From positions 1-64,000 of the forward strand of contig NZ_JBQHUB010000014.1 of assembly GCF_052065415.1 (NCBI RefSeq): a stretch of DNA of 64,000 nucleotides. Direction: 5' to 3'. This DNA is from Pseudoflavonifractor_A sp022772585 (GTDB lineage Bacteria; Bacillota; Clostridia; Oscillospirales; Oscillospiraceae). Of the stretch, positions 23,582 through 31,949 are shown in pieces. A program made the position numbers and the translations under genes. The notes below the pieces were generated by a model, which saw only the letters and a program-made list of their open reading frames with translations, made no database searches and was not told where the DNA came from. How positions within the stretch are numbered: position 1 is the first letter of the stretch; each line of letters begins with the position of its first letter.

Positions 23582-24958
23582 GTGTTAAAGGAAAAGCTTC
23601 AGACGGCGTTTGTGCCCTTTTGGAAAAGTGACCGGGTGTCCCCCGCCCGTGTCATCATCATCGGTTTTCTTCTTCTGATCCTGTTTGGAACGGCGCTGCT
23701 GATGCTCCCGTTCGCCACACGGGAATGGGGCGGCGCGTCTTTCTTCGACGCTCTGTTCACCGCCACCTCCGCCACCTGCGTCACCGGGCTGGTGATCCAC
23801 GACACGGTACGCTACTGGTCCGGATTTGGCCAGCTGGTCATTTTGTTTTTGATCCAGGTGGGCGGCATGGGCGTAGTGACCATGGCTGTCGCCATCTTTA
23901 TCTTTTCCGGAAAACGGATCGGACTGAAACAGCGCTGGGTCATGCAGGAATCCATCTCCGCGCCCCAGGTGGGCGGTATCGTCCGTATGACCGGCTTCAT
24001 TTTAAAGACCGCCTTTGCCATTGAAGGGCTGGGCGCCGCCATTCTGGCGCTCCGGTTCTGCCCCCGGTTCGGCCCGTGGCGCGGCCTGTGGTACGCGGTA
24101 TTTCACGCGGTCTCCGCCTTCTGCAACGCCGGATTTGACCTGATGGGGCGTGAGGCTCCTTTTTCTTCCCTGACCGCCTATGTAGGGGATCCCGCCGTCA
24201 ATCTGGTGGTCATGCTGCTGATCGTGGTGGGCGGCCTGGGCTTTTTGACCTGGCAGGACATCGCCTCCCACCGCTTCCGCTTCAAGGAATACAGGCTGCA
24301 GAGCAAGCTCATCCTGGTCACCACCGCCGCTCTGCTGCTGTCCGGTTTTCTCTTTTTCCTGTTTTATGAGTTCCGTCTGCCTCAATGGAGCGGATTGTCC
24401 CGTGGTGAGAAGGCGCTGGCAGCGCTGTTCCAGTCCGTTACGCCCAGGACTGCCGGTTTCAATACGGTGGATCTGTCGCAGCTGTCCGAACCCAGCCAGC
24501 TGCTCACCATCCTGCTGATGCTCACCGGCGGCTCACCCGGCTCCACTGCCGGCGGCTTCAAGACCACTACCCTGGCGGTACTGCTGCTCAGTGCCGCCGC
24601 GGTGTTCCAGCGGCGGCGCAGCGCCCAGTGCTTTGGGCGCCGGGTCCAGGAGTCCGCGCTCCAGAGCGCCTGCGCCATTTTTCTCCTGTATCTCCTGCTT
24701 TTCCTCGCGGGCGGTATGCTGATCTGCTGTATCGACCGCGTTCCTCTGATGGACGCCCTGTTCGAAGCGGCGTCCGCCATTGGCACCGTTGGCCTGTCTA
24801 TCGGGGGCACTGCGCGTTTCTCCACGGGATCCAGATTGATCCTGATCTTTCTCATGTATTTTGGCCGCGTGGGCGGCCTTACCCTCATCTATGCCGTCAC
24901 GGCTGGGGGCGGAACATCTGCCTCCCAGTTCCCCCAGGAACAGGTAACTGTGGGATAA
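23582..24958 (+). CDS. TrkH/KtrB-type potassium uptake protein
   Basis: This 458-residue membrane protein has the TrkH/KtrB superfamily repeat of M1-pore-M2 units. Four pore-loop regions are visible: FTATSATCVTGL, HAVSAFCNAGFDLMG, SVTPRTAGFNTV and ASAIGTVGLSIGG. Their filter glycines follow T-G, N-A-G, T-A-G and T-V-G. The glycine-rich hinge (LMLTGGSPGSTAGGFKTTT) follows the third. It imports K+ coupled to Na+ or H+. The start codon is GTG (23582), with GAGGAGG about 10 nt upstream. The regulatory subunit gene follows 52 nt downstream. Length matches KtrB proteins (about 440-460). Confidence 0.93.
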   Translation: MLKEKLQTAFVPFWKSDRVSPARVIIIGFLLLILFGTALLMLPFATREWGGASFFDALFTATSATCVTGLVIHDTVRYWSGFGQLVILFLIQVGGMGVVTMAVAIFIFSGKRIGLKQRWVMQESISAPQVGGIVRMTGFILKTAFAIEGLGAAILALRFCPRFGPWRGLWYAVFHAVSAFCNAGFDLMGREAPFSSLTAYVGDPAVNLVVMLLIVVGGLGFLTWQDIASHRFRFKEYRLQSKLILVTTAALLLSGFLFFLFYEFRLPQWSGLSRGEKALAALFQSVTPRTAGFNTVDLSQLSEPSQLLTILLMLTGGSPGSTAGGFKTTTLAVLLLSAAAVFQRRRSAQCFGRRVQESALQSACAIFLLYLLLFLAGGMLICCIDRVPLMDALFEAASAIGTVGLSIGGTARFSTGSRLILIFLMYFGRVGGLTLIYAVTAGGGTSASQFPQEQVTVG

Positions 24959-25010
24959 GACAAGCTGCCAGGAACGCCTGTTTCCTGTTGAAACAGAAAG
25001 GAATCTGTAT

Positions 25011-25658
25011 ATGAAATCTGTACTTTTGATCGGACTGGGCCGCTTTGGGCGGCACATGGCCGGAAAACTGCGGGAACTGCACCACGAGGTACTGGCTGTG
25101 GACCGGAACGAACAGCGGGTCAACGATATCCTGCCTCTGGTGACCAACGCCCAGATCGGAGACAGCACCAACGAGCAGTTCATCGCATCGCTGGGCGTAC
25201 GGAACTTCGACCTGTGCGTGGTGGCCATCGGCGATGATTTTCAGAGCTCGCTGGAGACCACCGCCCTGCTGAAGGAGCATGGCGCTCCCTTCGTATTGGC
25301 CCGGGCCGCCCGGGACGTGCATGCCAAATTTCTGCTGCGCAACGGCGCTGACGATGTGATCTACCCGGAAAAACAGATGGCCTCCTGGGCCGCGGTTCGG
25401 TACAGCGCCGACCACATTTTCGACTACATTGAATTGACGGACAACCACTCTATTTTTGAGACGGCGGTCCCCGCCTCCTGGGTGGGAAAGACCATCGTGG
25501 AGCTGGCGGTCCGCCAAAAGTATCACATCAATGTTCTGGCGACCAAGCACAACAGCAATCTGGAGCCTCTGCCCGGCCCTACGCACTGCTTCAGGCCGGA
25601 TGAAACGATCTTTATTCTGGGCAGCAACCGTGACGCCCAGAAATTCCTGAACCTGTAA
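25011..25658 (+). CDS. TrkA/KtrA-family potassium channel regulatory subunit
   Basis: This 215-residue cytoplasmic protein has an N-terminal RCK (TrkA-N) domain with the nucleotide motif VLLIGLGRFGRHMAGKL (G-x-G-x-x-G). Its acidic second-strand end is VDRNEQRVNDI. A TrkA-C domain lies at about residues 140-215. Such subunits form a ring on the TrkH/KtrB pore and gate it with ATP/ADP or NAD(H); many Firmicutes versions bind c-di-AMP through TrkA-C. The AAAGGAATC ribosome binding site and short gap place it in an operon with the trkH-type gene. A terminator follows. Confidence 0.93.
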   Translation: MKSVLLIGLGRFGRHMAGKLRELHHEVLAVDRNEQRVNDILPLVTNAQIGDSTNEQFIASLGVRNFDLCVVAIGDDFQSSLETTALLKEHGAPFVLARAARDVHAKFLLRNGADDVIYPEKQMASWAAVRYSADHIFDYIELTDNHSIFETAVPASWVGKTIVELAVRQKYHINVLATKHNSNLEPLPGPTHCFRPDETIFILGSNRDAQKFLNL

Positions 25659-25714
25659 CAAAAGGCCAGACGGTATGCGCGTCAACTCCGGCGGGCACAC
25701 CGTCTGGCCTTTTG
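25659..25714 (+). terminator. Long-stem terminator after trkA
   Basis: A perfect 16-bp stem (25659-25674 with 25699-25714, arm CAAAAGGCCAGACGGT) with a 24-nt loop follows the stop codon immediately; the T tract is inside the 3' arm. Confidence 0.8.
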
Positions 25715-25834
25715 TCAGCTCTGCCGCAAAACGCAATGGCAAAACAAGTGCCGGCATGATAGAATGGTCTTGCCCGCTCCCCATCGGAGTCGGGTAAAAC
25801 AGGGCCCGCGCGGGCCCGAAATGAGGCTACTGCT

Positions 25835-26296
25835 ATGATAAAAATACTTTTCGTGTGCCACGGCAACATCTGCCGCAGCCCGATGGCGGAATTTCTAATG
25901 AAGGATCTGGTGAAAAAAGCCGGGCTGGAGGACTGTTTTTCCATCGCCTCCGCCGCCACCAGCACGGAGGAGATCGGCAATCCGGTCTATCCTCCCGCCC
26001 GCCGCAAACTGGCCGAGCACGGCATCAGCTGCGCCGGCAAGACGGCCCGGCAGATGACCCGCCCGGACTACGACGCCTATGACCTGCTCATCGGCATGGA
26101 CGGCGCCAACCTGCGCAATATGCGCCGCCTCTCCGGGGGCGACCCGGCGGGAAAGTGCTCCCTGCTGCTGGACCACACCGGCCGCCCCGGCGATGTGGCC
26201 GACCCCTGGTATACCGGGGATTTCGACGCCACCTGGCGGGACGTGCTTTCCGGATGCCGCGCCCTGCTGGAGGAGCTGGCCCCAGGGCAGGCCTGA
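25835..26296 (+). CDS. Low-molecular-weight protein-tyrosine phosphatase
   Basis: This 153-residue protein begins with the phosphatase signature KILFVCHGNICRSPMAEF (C-x5-R-S, nucleophile Cys8). The conserved general-acid loop DPWYTGDF is at about residues 126-133, and the segment DLLIGMDGANLRNMRR is typical of the family. It would dephosphorylate tyrosine in cytoplasmic targets, often bacterial tyrosine kinases of polysaccharide synthesis, or arginine phosphate in some relatives. The gene stands alone with a phosphoesterase gene close downstream (44 nt), which suggests co-transcription. Confidence 0.94.
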   Translation: MIKILFVCHGNICRSPMAEFLMKDLVKKAGLEDCFSIASAATSTEEIGNPVYPPARRKLAEHGISCAGKTARQMTRPDYDAYDLLIGMDGANLRNMRRLSGGDPAGKCSLLLDHTGRPGDVADPWYTGDFDATWRDVLSGCRALLEELAPGQA

Positions 26297-26340
26297 CCCG
26301 CGCCTGTTTTTCCACCCCGCCCCGAAAGGATGTGTACACC

Positions 26341-27084
26341 GTGATCTACGCCACAGGAGATACCCACGGCTGCTTTCAGCGCTTCTCCACGCGGAACTTT
26401 CCCGAGCAGCGCTCCATGAGCCGGGAGGACTATGTCCTTGTGCTGGGTGATTTCGGCGGTCTGTGGGACAACTCTCCCGAGTCCCGGCACTGGCTGGACT
26501 GGCTGGAGAAGAAGCCCTTCACGCTCCTTTTCGTGTGCGGGAACCACGAGAATTACGACCTGCTGTATGCCCTCCCTACAGAGGAATGGCACGGCGGCCT
26601 GGTGCGCCGTGTGCGGGAAAACGTCCTCCACCTGGCCCGGGGGCAGGTGTTCTCCATCGAGGGGCACACCTTTTTCACCATGGGCGGCGCCCGGAGCCAC
26701 GACATCAAAGACGGCGTCCTCTCCCCCGACCGCCCGGACTTCCGCCGGGAAAAGCGGCGGCTGGACCGGCTGCGGGCCGAGTACCGCGTGGAGCACCAGA
26801 GCTGGTGGAAGGAGGAGATGCCCTCCCCCGCCGAATATGACGCCGCCAGGAAGGCGCTGGAAGCGCGTGACTGGAGCGTTGATTACATCCTCACCCACTG
26901 CGCTCCTACCAGCGTGGCCAAAGCCATCTGTCCGGACTATGAGGCGGATGAGCTCACCGGCTTTCTGGAGGAGGTCCGCGGGCGGGCCCGTTTCCGGTAT
27001 TGGCTCTTCGGCCATTACCATGACAATCGCTCTCTGGATGGGAAATACATCCTCCTCTGGGAGCAGATCGTCCGGGTGTTGTGA
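26341..27084 (+). CDS. Metallophosphoesterase (calcineurin-like)
   Basis: This 247-residue protein has the calcineurin-like metal motifs: GDTHG (D-x-H, residues 6-10), VLVLGDFGGLWD (GD-x-x), FVCGNHENYD (GNHE), THCAP, and GHYHD near the C-terminus. It probably hydrolyses a phospho-mono- or diester with two bound metal ions; nucleotides or phosphoproteins are the usual substrates. GTG 26341 is chosen because AAAGGA lies 10 nt before it; an in-frame GTG at 26332 is too close to that site. It follows the tyrosine phosphatase gene by 44 nt. Confidence 0.88.
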   Translation: MIYATGDTHGCFQRFSTRNFPEQRSMSREDYVLVLGDFGGLWDNSPESRHWLDWLEKKPFTLLFVCGNHENYDLLYALPTEEWHGGLVRRVRENVLHLARGQVFSIEGHTFFTMGGARSHDIKDGVLSPDRPDFRREKRRLDRLRAEYRVEHQSWWKEEMPSPAEYDAARKALEARDWSVDYILTHCAPTSVAKAICPDYEADELTGFLEEVRGRARFRYWLFGHYHDNRSLDGKYILLWEQIVRVL

Positions 27085-27233
27085 TTCGGGATCCCATCCG
27101 CGCATTGTCATAAGTGCTGAATTTTTCGAATCAGAGCTTGCTTTTTTTGCTCCCGTGTCGTATACTCTTCTTAAGACTTTGGCGGCTCTCCCCCGCCGCC
27201 GGTATCGGAGCTTGAGAAAGGAAGGTATCCCTT

Positions 27234-27872
27234 ATGGAGAAAACGAAGATCCTGCTGATTTGCGGCAGTCCCCGTCCCAAGAGCAAATCCGCTACTTACG
27301 CCGGCCTGCAGGCCGCCATGGAGGGCGCCCAGGCCGTGGAGGGCGTGGAGGTGGAGCTGGTGGAGCTCTTCCGCCGTAAGATCGCCCCCTGCATCCACTG
27401 CAACAAGTGCCTGCGGGACGATTCCGACCGCTGCACCGTGTTCCACGACGACATGGACGAACTTTACGACAAGTTCTTCCAGGCCGACGGCATCATCATC
27501 GGCTGCCCGGTGTACGACATGAACGTCACCGCCCAGCTGGCCCAGTTCTACAGCCGCTTCCGCTCCTCCTGGAAGCTGAGCGTTGATGATCCCACCTTCT
27601 TCCAGTACAAGGTGGGCGCCGCCCTCACCGTGGGCGGTACCCGCAACGGCGGCCAGGAGAACGTGATCCGCTCCATCACCAACATCTTCGCCACTCACGG
27701 CATCAACATCTGCACCTGCGGCGGCGGCGTGTACGGCGGCGCCATGCTGTGGAGCCCCGGCGACGGCTCCGGCATCATGGATGACCCCACCGGCATCGCC
27801 AACTGCAAGGCTTTGGGTGAGAAGGTGGCCCAGGTGGCCAAGGCCCTGAAGGCCGGCCGGCCCAGCGTCTGA
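27234..27872 (+). CDS. NADPH-dependent FMN reductase-family flavoprotein
   Basis: This 212-residue protein has the flavodoxin-like NAD(P)H:FMN oxidoreductase pattern: ILLICGSPRPKSKSATYAGL at the start, then CIHCNKCLRDDSDRC (about residues 52-66), and GIIIGCPVYDMNVTAQLAQF. The compact cysteine motif C-x2-C-x2-C resembles iron-sulfur flavoproteins of anaerobes. The late segment GGTRNGGQENVIRSITNIFA is also family-typical. GAAAGGAAGG precedes ATG. It is flanked by its own terminator and stands alone. The protein is probably part of the cell's defence against oxidants or of electron transfer, but the substrate is not evident. Confidence 0.88.
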   Translation: MEKTKILLICGSPRPKSKSATYAGLQAAMEGAQAVEGVEVELVELFRRKIAPCIHCNKCLRDDSDRCTVFHDDMDELYDKFFQADGIIIGCPVYDMNVTAQLAQFYSRFRSSWKLSVDDPTFFQYKVGAALTVGGTRNGGQENVIRSITNIFATHGINICTCGGGVYGGAMLWSPGDGSGIMDDPTGIANCKALGEKVAQVAKALKAGRPSV

Positions 27873-27891
27873 TCCGATTGAATAAAGCAAC

Positions 27892-27923
27892 GCGCGTCCG
27901 CCGTGCAAAAACGGCGGACGCGC
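27892..27923 (+). terminator. Strong terminator after the flavoprotein gene
   Basis: A perfect 13-bp GC-rich stem (27892-27904 with 27911-27923) with a GCAAAA loop is followed by TCTTTTTCC. Confidence 0.9.
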
Positions 27924-27943
27924 TCTTTTTCCGTTTGATACTG

Positions 27944-28068
27944 ATTTCAAATAAAATGCTTTATTTGAAATCCCGTGTGCTGCGCACGCTCGTGGCGCAC
28001 ATGCGTGCGTCACGGCGTCTCATAAAACCCGACGCGCTTTGCGCTATAAAAAGCTTTTCAAGCTTTTT
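27944..28068. repeat. Cluster of hairpins, terminator plus possible repeat element
   Basis: Three or more hairpins follow one another: a perfect 12-bp AT-rich stem (27944-27955 with 27960-27971), GC-rich stems over 27976-28016, and a perfect 9-bp stem (28048-28056 with 28060-28068, arm AAAAAGCTT). The last is the likely minus-strand terminator of the gene ending at 28091, since it is followed there by TTTTTATAG. The AT-rich first stem has a base composition unlike its surroundings. Confidence 0.5.
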
Positions 28069-28090
28069 AACAGGTTTTAGTATGAACGGT

Positions 28091-28432
28091 CTATTTGTCT
28101 CCGTCTCCGTCTCCGGCCTTCTCTGCTTCTTTCTGCCGGAGCACTGCGTCCCGCATGGCGATGGTCTCCTCCAGCGTCCGGGCCGGGCGGGCGTTGATGC
28201 GGGCGCTCCACTCCTCTGCCCAGCAGGCGATCTCCTTCAGTCCCTCCTCGCTGAGGGGGAAATACCGCTTCTCCTCCACGGTGCTGAATTCATAGCCCCA
28301 GGGACCCTCCCAGACCTGGGCCGCCAGGTTGTCCTCCTCCGGGTCCACCCGGTAGCGCATCCGCCCGTCGCTGGCCGTCCAGAAGTTCCCGTTCTGAAAA
28401 TGGGAGAGGACCGGTAAATAAAGCTCCGCCAT
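28091..28432 (-). CDS. Conserved-looking hypothetical protein, 113 residues
   Basis: The protein starts at ATG 28432, preceded by AAAGGAG; a longer frame to 28513 is unsupported. It has an aromatic-rich first half (MAELYLPVLSHFQNGNFWTA, then DGRMRYRVDPEEDNLAAQVW and GPWGYEFSTVEEKRYFPLSE), a helical acidic second half, and a charged tail. No signal peptide or membrane helix is visible. No family was recognised, though the composition is that of a small soluble protein with a beta-rich N-terminal domain. It lies alone between two terminators. Confidence 0.65.
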   Translation of the reverse strand: MAELYLPVLSHFQNGNFWTASDGRMRYRVDPEEDNLAAQVWEGPWGYEFSTVEEKRYFPLSEEGLKEIACWAEEWSARINARPARTLEETIAMRDAVLRQKEAEKAGDGDGDK

Positions 28433-28524
28433 GTCCGCCACTCCTTTGTTCCTGTTTACTGAGATGATACCATATTGGCTGCCAAAAAACAATGCGCCGG
28501 TCTGGGCCGGCACATACAGAACAT

Positions 28525-28548
28525 CCCCGGCGGCTACGGCCGCCGGGG
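28525..28548 (-). terminator. Terminator of the amino-acid transporter operon
   Basis: A perfect 10-bp GC stem (28525-28534 with 28539-28548) lies 22 nt past the ATPase gene stop. On the minus strand it is followed by ATGTTCTG, with no strong T tract. Confidence 0.6.
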
Positions 28549-28569
28549 ACCTTGTTCTTTCACGAATGC

Positions 28570-29355
28570 TCAGTTCTCCGCATAGCGGGAGAGGAACTGG
28601 CGGGTCCGCTCCTCCCGGGGGTGCTCGATGACCTGCCGGGCGGGACCCTGCTCCACGATGACGCCGCCGTCCATAAAGATGACCTGGTCGGCCACATCCC
28701 GGGCAAAGGCCATCTCGTGGGTGACGATGACCATGGTGGTCTTTTTCTCAGCCAGGCTGCGGATGACCCGCAGCACCTCGCCGGTGAGCTCCGGGTCCAG
28801 CGCCGAGGTGGGCTCGTCAAAGCAGAGCACATCCGGATGCATGGCCAGGGCCCGGGCAATGGCTACCCGTTGCTGCTGGCCGCCGGAGAGCTGGTGGGGA
28901 TAGTGGTCGGCACGGTCGGACAGCCCCATCTGGGCGAGGAGCTCTCTGGCCTGCTTCTCGATCTCCGCCAGGATCTGCTTCCGGTTGGCCTTATAATCAG
29001 GCCGCTCCTGGGCCAGCAGCTCGCTGGCCAGGGTCACGTTCTTCAGCGCCGTATACTGGGGAAAGAGATTGAAGGACTGAAAGACCAGCCCGAAGTGGAG
29101 CCGCTTCCGCCGCACCTCGGCGTCCCGCTGGGTGGCCGGGTCGGCAGCGTCAAAGAGCAGCTCGTTTTTCACCGAGATGGTGCCCGCGTCCGGGGCCTCC
29201 AGGAAATTCAGACAGCGCAGCAGCGTGGTCTTGCCCGAGCCGGAGGAGCCGATGATGGCCAGGGCCTGCCCCTCCTCCAGGGTAAAGCTGATATCCTCCA
29301 GCACCCGGGTGGCGCCAAAATGCTTTTCGATATGGGATACTTCCAGAACAGACAT
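28570..29355 (-). CDS. Polar amino-acid ABC transporter ATP-binding protein
   Basis: This 261-residue protein has all ABC ATPase motifs: Walker A GSSGSGKTTLL (about residues 35-45), Q-loop around LVFQSFNLFPQYTAL, signature LSGGQQQRVAIARAL, Walker B VLCFDEPTSALDPEL, and the switch His in VIVTHEMAFARDVADQVIFM. The sequence is closest in pattern to GlnQ/HisP-type importers. A stretch of about 20 extra residues between the Q-loop and the signature (SELLAQERPDYKANRKQILAE) is longer than in GlnQ. It drives import with the permease and binding protein encoded upstream, 12 nt apart. Confidence 0.94.
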   Translation of the reverse strand: MSVLEVSHIEKHFGATRVLEDISFTLEEGQALAIIGSSGSGKTTLLRCLNFLEAPDAGTISVKNELLFDAADPATQRDAEVRRKRLHFGLVFQSFNLFPQYTALKNVTLASELLAQERPDYKANRKQILAEIEKQARELLAQMGLSDRADHYPHQLSGGQQQRVAIARALAMHPDVLCFDEPTSALDPELTGEVLRVIRSLAEKKTTMVIVTHEMAFARDVADQVIFMDGGVIVEQGPARQVIEHPREERTRQFLSRYAEN

Positions 29356-29367
29356 GTCAGCGCCTCC

Positions 29368-30006
29368 TTACTTAAAATAGTCCAGCTTCTTCTCGAACCA
29401 GCCGAAGAGCAGGGTGAGAAGGCCGTTGACCACCAGATAGAACACGGCGGTGTAGAACAGGGGCCAGATCATGCCTTTTTTGATAAAGGACTCGCCCATC
29501 CAGATGATCTCGTAAACCGAGATGACCCGCACCAGGGCGGTATCCTTTACCAGAGTGATGAACTCGTTGGACATGGGGGGCACGATGCGCTTGATGACCT
29601 GGAGCAAAGTGATTTTAAAGAAGATCTGGCTTCTGGTCATGCCCAGGACCTGGCCGGCCTCATACTGCCCCCGGGGCACGCTCTGGATGCCGCCCCGGAA
29701 GATCTCGGAGAAATAGCAGGCGTAGTTGATGACGAAGGACACCAGCGCCGCCGTAAACCGGGGCAGGAGAGGCAGATGGAACAGAAGTCCGGGGCCGTAG
29801 AAGATGATGAGGATCTGGATCATCAGAGGCGTACCACGGATGACCCATACCACCGTCTTCACCAGCGCCCGCAGCGGGGTGAAGCGGCTCATGGAACCGA
29901 AGCTGATCACCAGGCCCAGGGGCAGGGCGAATACCAGCGTCAGCGCAAAGAGCTCCAGCGTGGTCACCAGGCCCTTCAGAAGAGTGAGCGTAACAGTCGC
30001 AAGCAT
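29368..30006 (-). CDS. Polar amino-acid ABC transporter permease
   Basis: This 212-residue protein is a HisM/GlnP-type permease with about five membrane helices. The coupling loop with the EAA-type motif reads EIFRGGIQSVPRGQYEAGQVLGMTRSQIFF. The N-terminal helix (LTLLKGLVTTLELFALTLVF) and the region VVWVIRGTPLMIQILIIFYG are family-typical. ATG 30006 is preferred over GTG 30015 because AAAGG lies 8 nt upstream of it. It forms a homodimer with two copies of the ATPase encoded downstream. The substrate is a polar amino acid not further definable. Confidence 0.92.
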   Translation of the reverse strand: MLATVTLTLLKGLVTTLELFALTLVFALPLGLVISFGSMSRFTPLRALVKTVVWVIRGTPLMIQILIIFYGPGLLFHLPLLPRFTAALVSFVINYACYFSEIFRGGIQSVPRGQYEAGQVLGMTRSQIFFKITLLQVIKRIVPPMSNEFITLVKDTALVRVISVYEIIWMGESFIKKGMIWPLFYTAVFYLVVNGLLTLLFGWFEKKLDYFK

Positions 30007-30035
30007 GGCGGACACCTTTCTTATATCCGGGAAAA

Positions 30036-30061
30036 GGCAGAGAGCGTCTGGGCTCTCTGCC
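30036..30061 (-). terminator. Intercistronic terminator/attenuator in the ABC operon
   Basis: A perfect 10-bp stem (30036-30045 with 30052-30061) followed on the minus strand by TTTTCCC lies between the binding-protein gene and the permease gene. Such partial terminators let the binding protein be made in excess. Confidence 0.75.
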
Positions 30062-30093
30062 TGTTTATTTCCCCGAAAATGATCGTTCGGTCT

Positions 30094-30939
30094 TTACTTC
30101 TCGATGACAGACTCCTGCACGCCGTAGGTGGTGGCGGTCTCCATCACGGTACCGGCGTCATAGGCTTCCTTCCAGAAGCTGTTGAAGGCATCCGCCAGAT
30201 CGGAGCCCTTGCGGAAGGCCACGCCGTACTCCTCGCTGTTGAGCTGCACGGTGTAGGTCAGGTCAGGATAGCTGGTGCCCTCGCCGATCATGGCGCCGGC
30301 CATCAGCAGGTCGATGACACAGGCGTCGGAGGCGCCGGAGGCCACTTCCATCAGGGCGTCGGCCTGGGTCTGCTTGGCCACGTAGGGCAGATTGAGTTCG
30401 TCCAGCTGCTTGGCGCCGGCGGAGCCGTTCTCCACGGCGAAGCTCAGGCCGCTCAGGCTCTCCACGGTCTGGTAATCAGCGGCCCTGTCGGCGGCCACCA
30501 CCACCACCTGGCCATTGTTGCAGTAAGGCTCAGAGGTGGCGGCGCCGGCCTTCACCTCTTCGGTGAGGGTCATGCCGTTCCACACGCAGTCAATGCCCTT
30601 GGTCTCCAGCTCCATCAGCTTGTTGTCCCAGTTGATCTCCAGGAACTCCACCTGGACGCCCAGGCTCTCAGCGAAGGCCCTGGCCATGTCTGCGTCAAAG
30701 CCGATCCACTCGCCGGCGTCATTCTTGTAGTCCATGGGCTCGAAGTCGGTCATACCCACCACCAGGGTGCCCTTGTCCTTCACATAGGCCACATCGCTGT
30801 CAGTGACCTTGATATCGGTAGGGGCGTCGGTACCGCCGATAGGCGCTTCACTGGGCTTGGCAGCCTGACCGCCGGAGCAGGCGGCCAGCGAGAGCCCCAT
30901 AGCCCACGCCAGGGCCAGGGCAAGCAGTTTCTTCTTCAT
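30094..30939 (-). CDS. Polar amino-acid ABC transporter substrate-binding lipoprotein
   Basis: This 281-residue protein has a lipoprotein signal peptide (KKKLLALALAWAMGLSLAAC, with Cys21 as the lipid anchor). A type 2 periplasmic-binding fold of the SBP_bac_3 family follows: GTLVVGMTDFEPMDYKNDAG and GFDADMARAFAESLGVQVEF are the family openings. The later ENGSAGAKQLDEL and YGVAFRKGSDLADAFNSF complete the ligand cleft. It captures a polar amino acid outside the membrane for the permease/ATPase encoded next. It is the first gene of the operon, with GGAGG before ATG. The gene has a long, AT-richer leader (30940-31050). Confidence 0.94.
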   Translation of the reverse strand: MKKKLLALALAWAMGLSLAACSGGQAAKPSEAPIGGTDAPTDIKVTDSDVAYVKDKGTLVVGMTDFEPMDYKNDAGEWIGFDADMARAFAESLGVQVEFLEINWDNKLMELETKGIDCVWNGMTLTEEVKAGAATSEPYCNNGQVVVVAADRAADYQTVESLSGLSFAVENGSAGAKQLDELNLPYVAKQTQADALMEVASGASDACVIDLLMAGAMIGEGTSYPDLTYTVQLNSEEYGVAFRKGSDLADAFNSFWKEAYDAGTVMETATTYGVQESVIEK

Positions 30940-31128
30940 ATGCGATTCCTCCGTAAGTACATGTTAATGCGGCTCACTGCCGCGGCGTTGCTTTAGTATA
31001 TTAACATATTGAAGAGGTTTTGTGAAGGGGGAACCGCGATTTTTTCAATTTCTTTTTTTCCGCGGGACTCCATCTCATTTTTTTGCCGGAAAACCGCATC
31101 CTGCAGGACACAGGACATACCTTTAAAA

Positions 31129-31164
31129 ACAGAAAGCGGAGCGCTCCGCCGCTCCGCTTTCTGT
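31129..31164 (-). terminator. Terminator of mobA
   Basis: A perfect 14-bp stem (31129-31142 with 31151-31164) directly follows the MobA stop codon and ends on the minus strand in TTTTTAAAG. Confidence 0.85.
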
Positions 31165-31166
31165 CC

Positions 31167-31760
31167 TTACTCTTCTTTCAGCAGCGTCCGGGCCTTCTCC
31201 CACTCCTCGGGACGGTTGGCGTTAAAGAGGGACCGCTCCAGGTCGAAGCCGGTCAGCTCTCCCTCGTCCACATAGGCCACGGTCACAAAAGGAAACAGCC
31301 CCTTGACAAAGGAGCGCCGTCCCTCCTCCAGGCTTCTGGTGACCACAGGCAGGCAGGTCCTCCGGTACAGGGCGAAAAGGGGCTCCACCCGTCCGTCGGT
31401 CCGGCGGATGATGCACACGTCGGCCTCTCCCATTCGTCCGGCCAGGAGCCGGGCCAGTCCCTCGTCACCGAAGGGCATGTCCACCGCCGTCAGGAACACC
31501 GCGTCTCCCTTCAGGGCGGTAAGGGCGGCTTCCAGCCCTGCCATGGGGCCGGCGCCGGGATGGAGGTCGAACAGGGCAGGTACCCCTGCCGGCAGGGGCC
31601 GCTCCTCCGTCCCCACCGCCACGGCCACGCCGCCAAACACGTTCCGCCAGCGCTCTACGCCCCGCTCCAGCAACGTACCGCCCTCCACCGGCAGAGTGCC
31701 TTTATCTCTTCCCATCCGGCTGGATCTTCCGCCGGTAAGGATCACTGTCGTAACATTCAA
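31167..31760 (-). CDS. mobA: Molybdenum cofactor guanylyltransferase
   Basis: This 197-residue protein has the MobA nucleotidyltransferase pattern: VILTGGRSSRMGRDKGTLPV (the G-G-x-S-x-R-M-G-x-D-K motif) and the segment DLHPGAGPMAGLEAALTALK. The metal-binding VDMPF and later PLFALYRRTCLPVV are also typical. It joins GMP to molybdopterin, making the dinucleotide form of the cofactor, or CMP in some relatives. No molybdoenzyme or other cofactor genes are in the window. It stands alone, divergent from the carboxypeptidase gene, with a terminator downstream. Confidence 0.9.
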   Translation of the reverse strand: MNVTTVILTGGRSSRMGRDKGTLPVEGGTLLERGVERWRNVFGGVAVAVGTEERPLPAGVPALFDLHPGAGPMAGLEAALTALKGDAVFLTAVDMPFGDEGLARLLAGRMGEADVCIIRRTDGRVEPLFALYRRTCLPVVTRSLEEGRRSFVKGLFPFVTVAYVDEGELTGFDLERSLFNANRPEEWEKARTLLKEE

Positions 31761-31949
31761 TCCCGGGACCTCCTTGTCCGCGCACCCTCTGTACCGGGAG
31801 GGCAGCGTCTGTCTGCGCTATCCCCATTTTAACAGACCCCGCCGGGACTGGCAAGTTTTTCCCCCCGAATAGAACCCCCGTTTTTTCCATATCCTCTACA
31901 TTGTAAAACACAGCGATTCAACCTTTGTACTTGTACTGGAGGAACTGCC

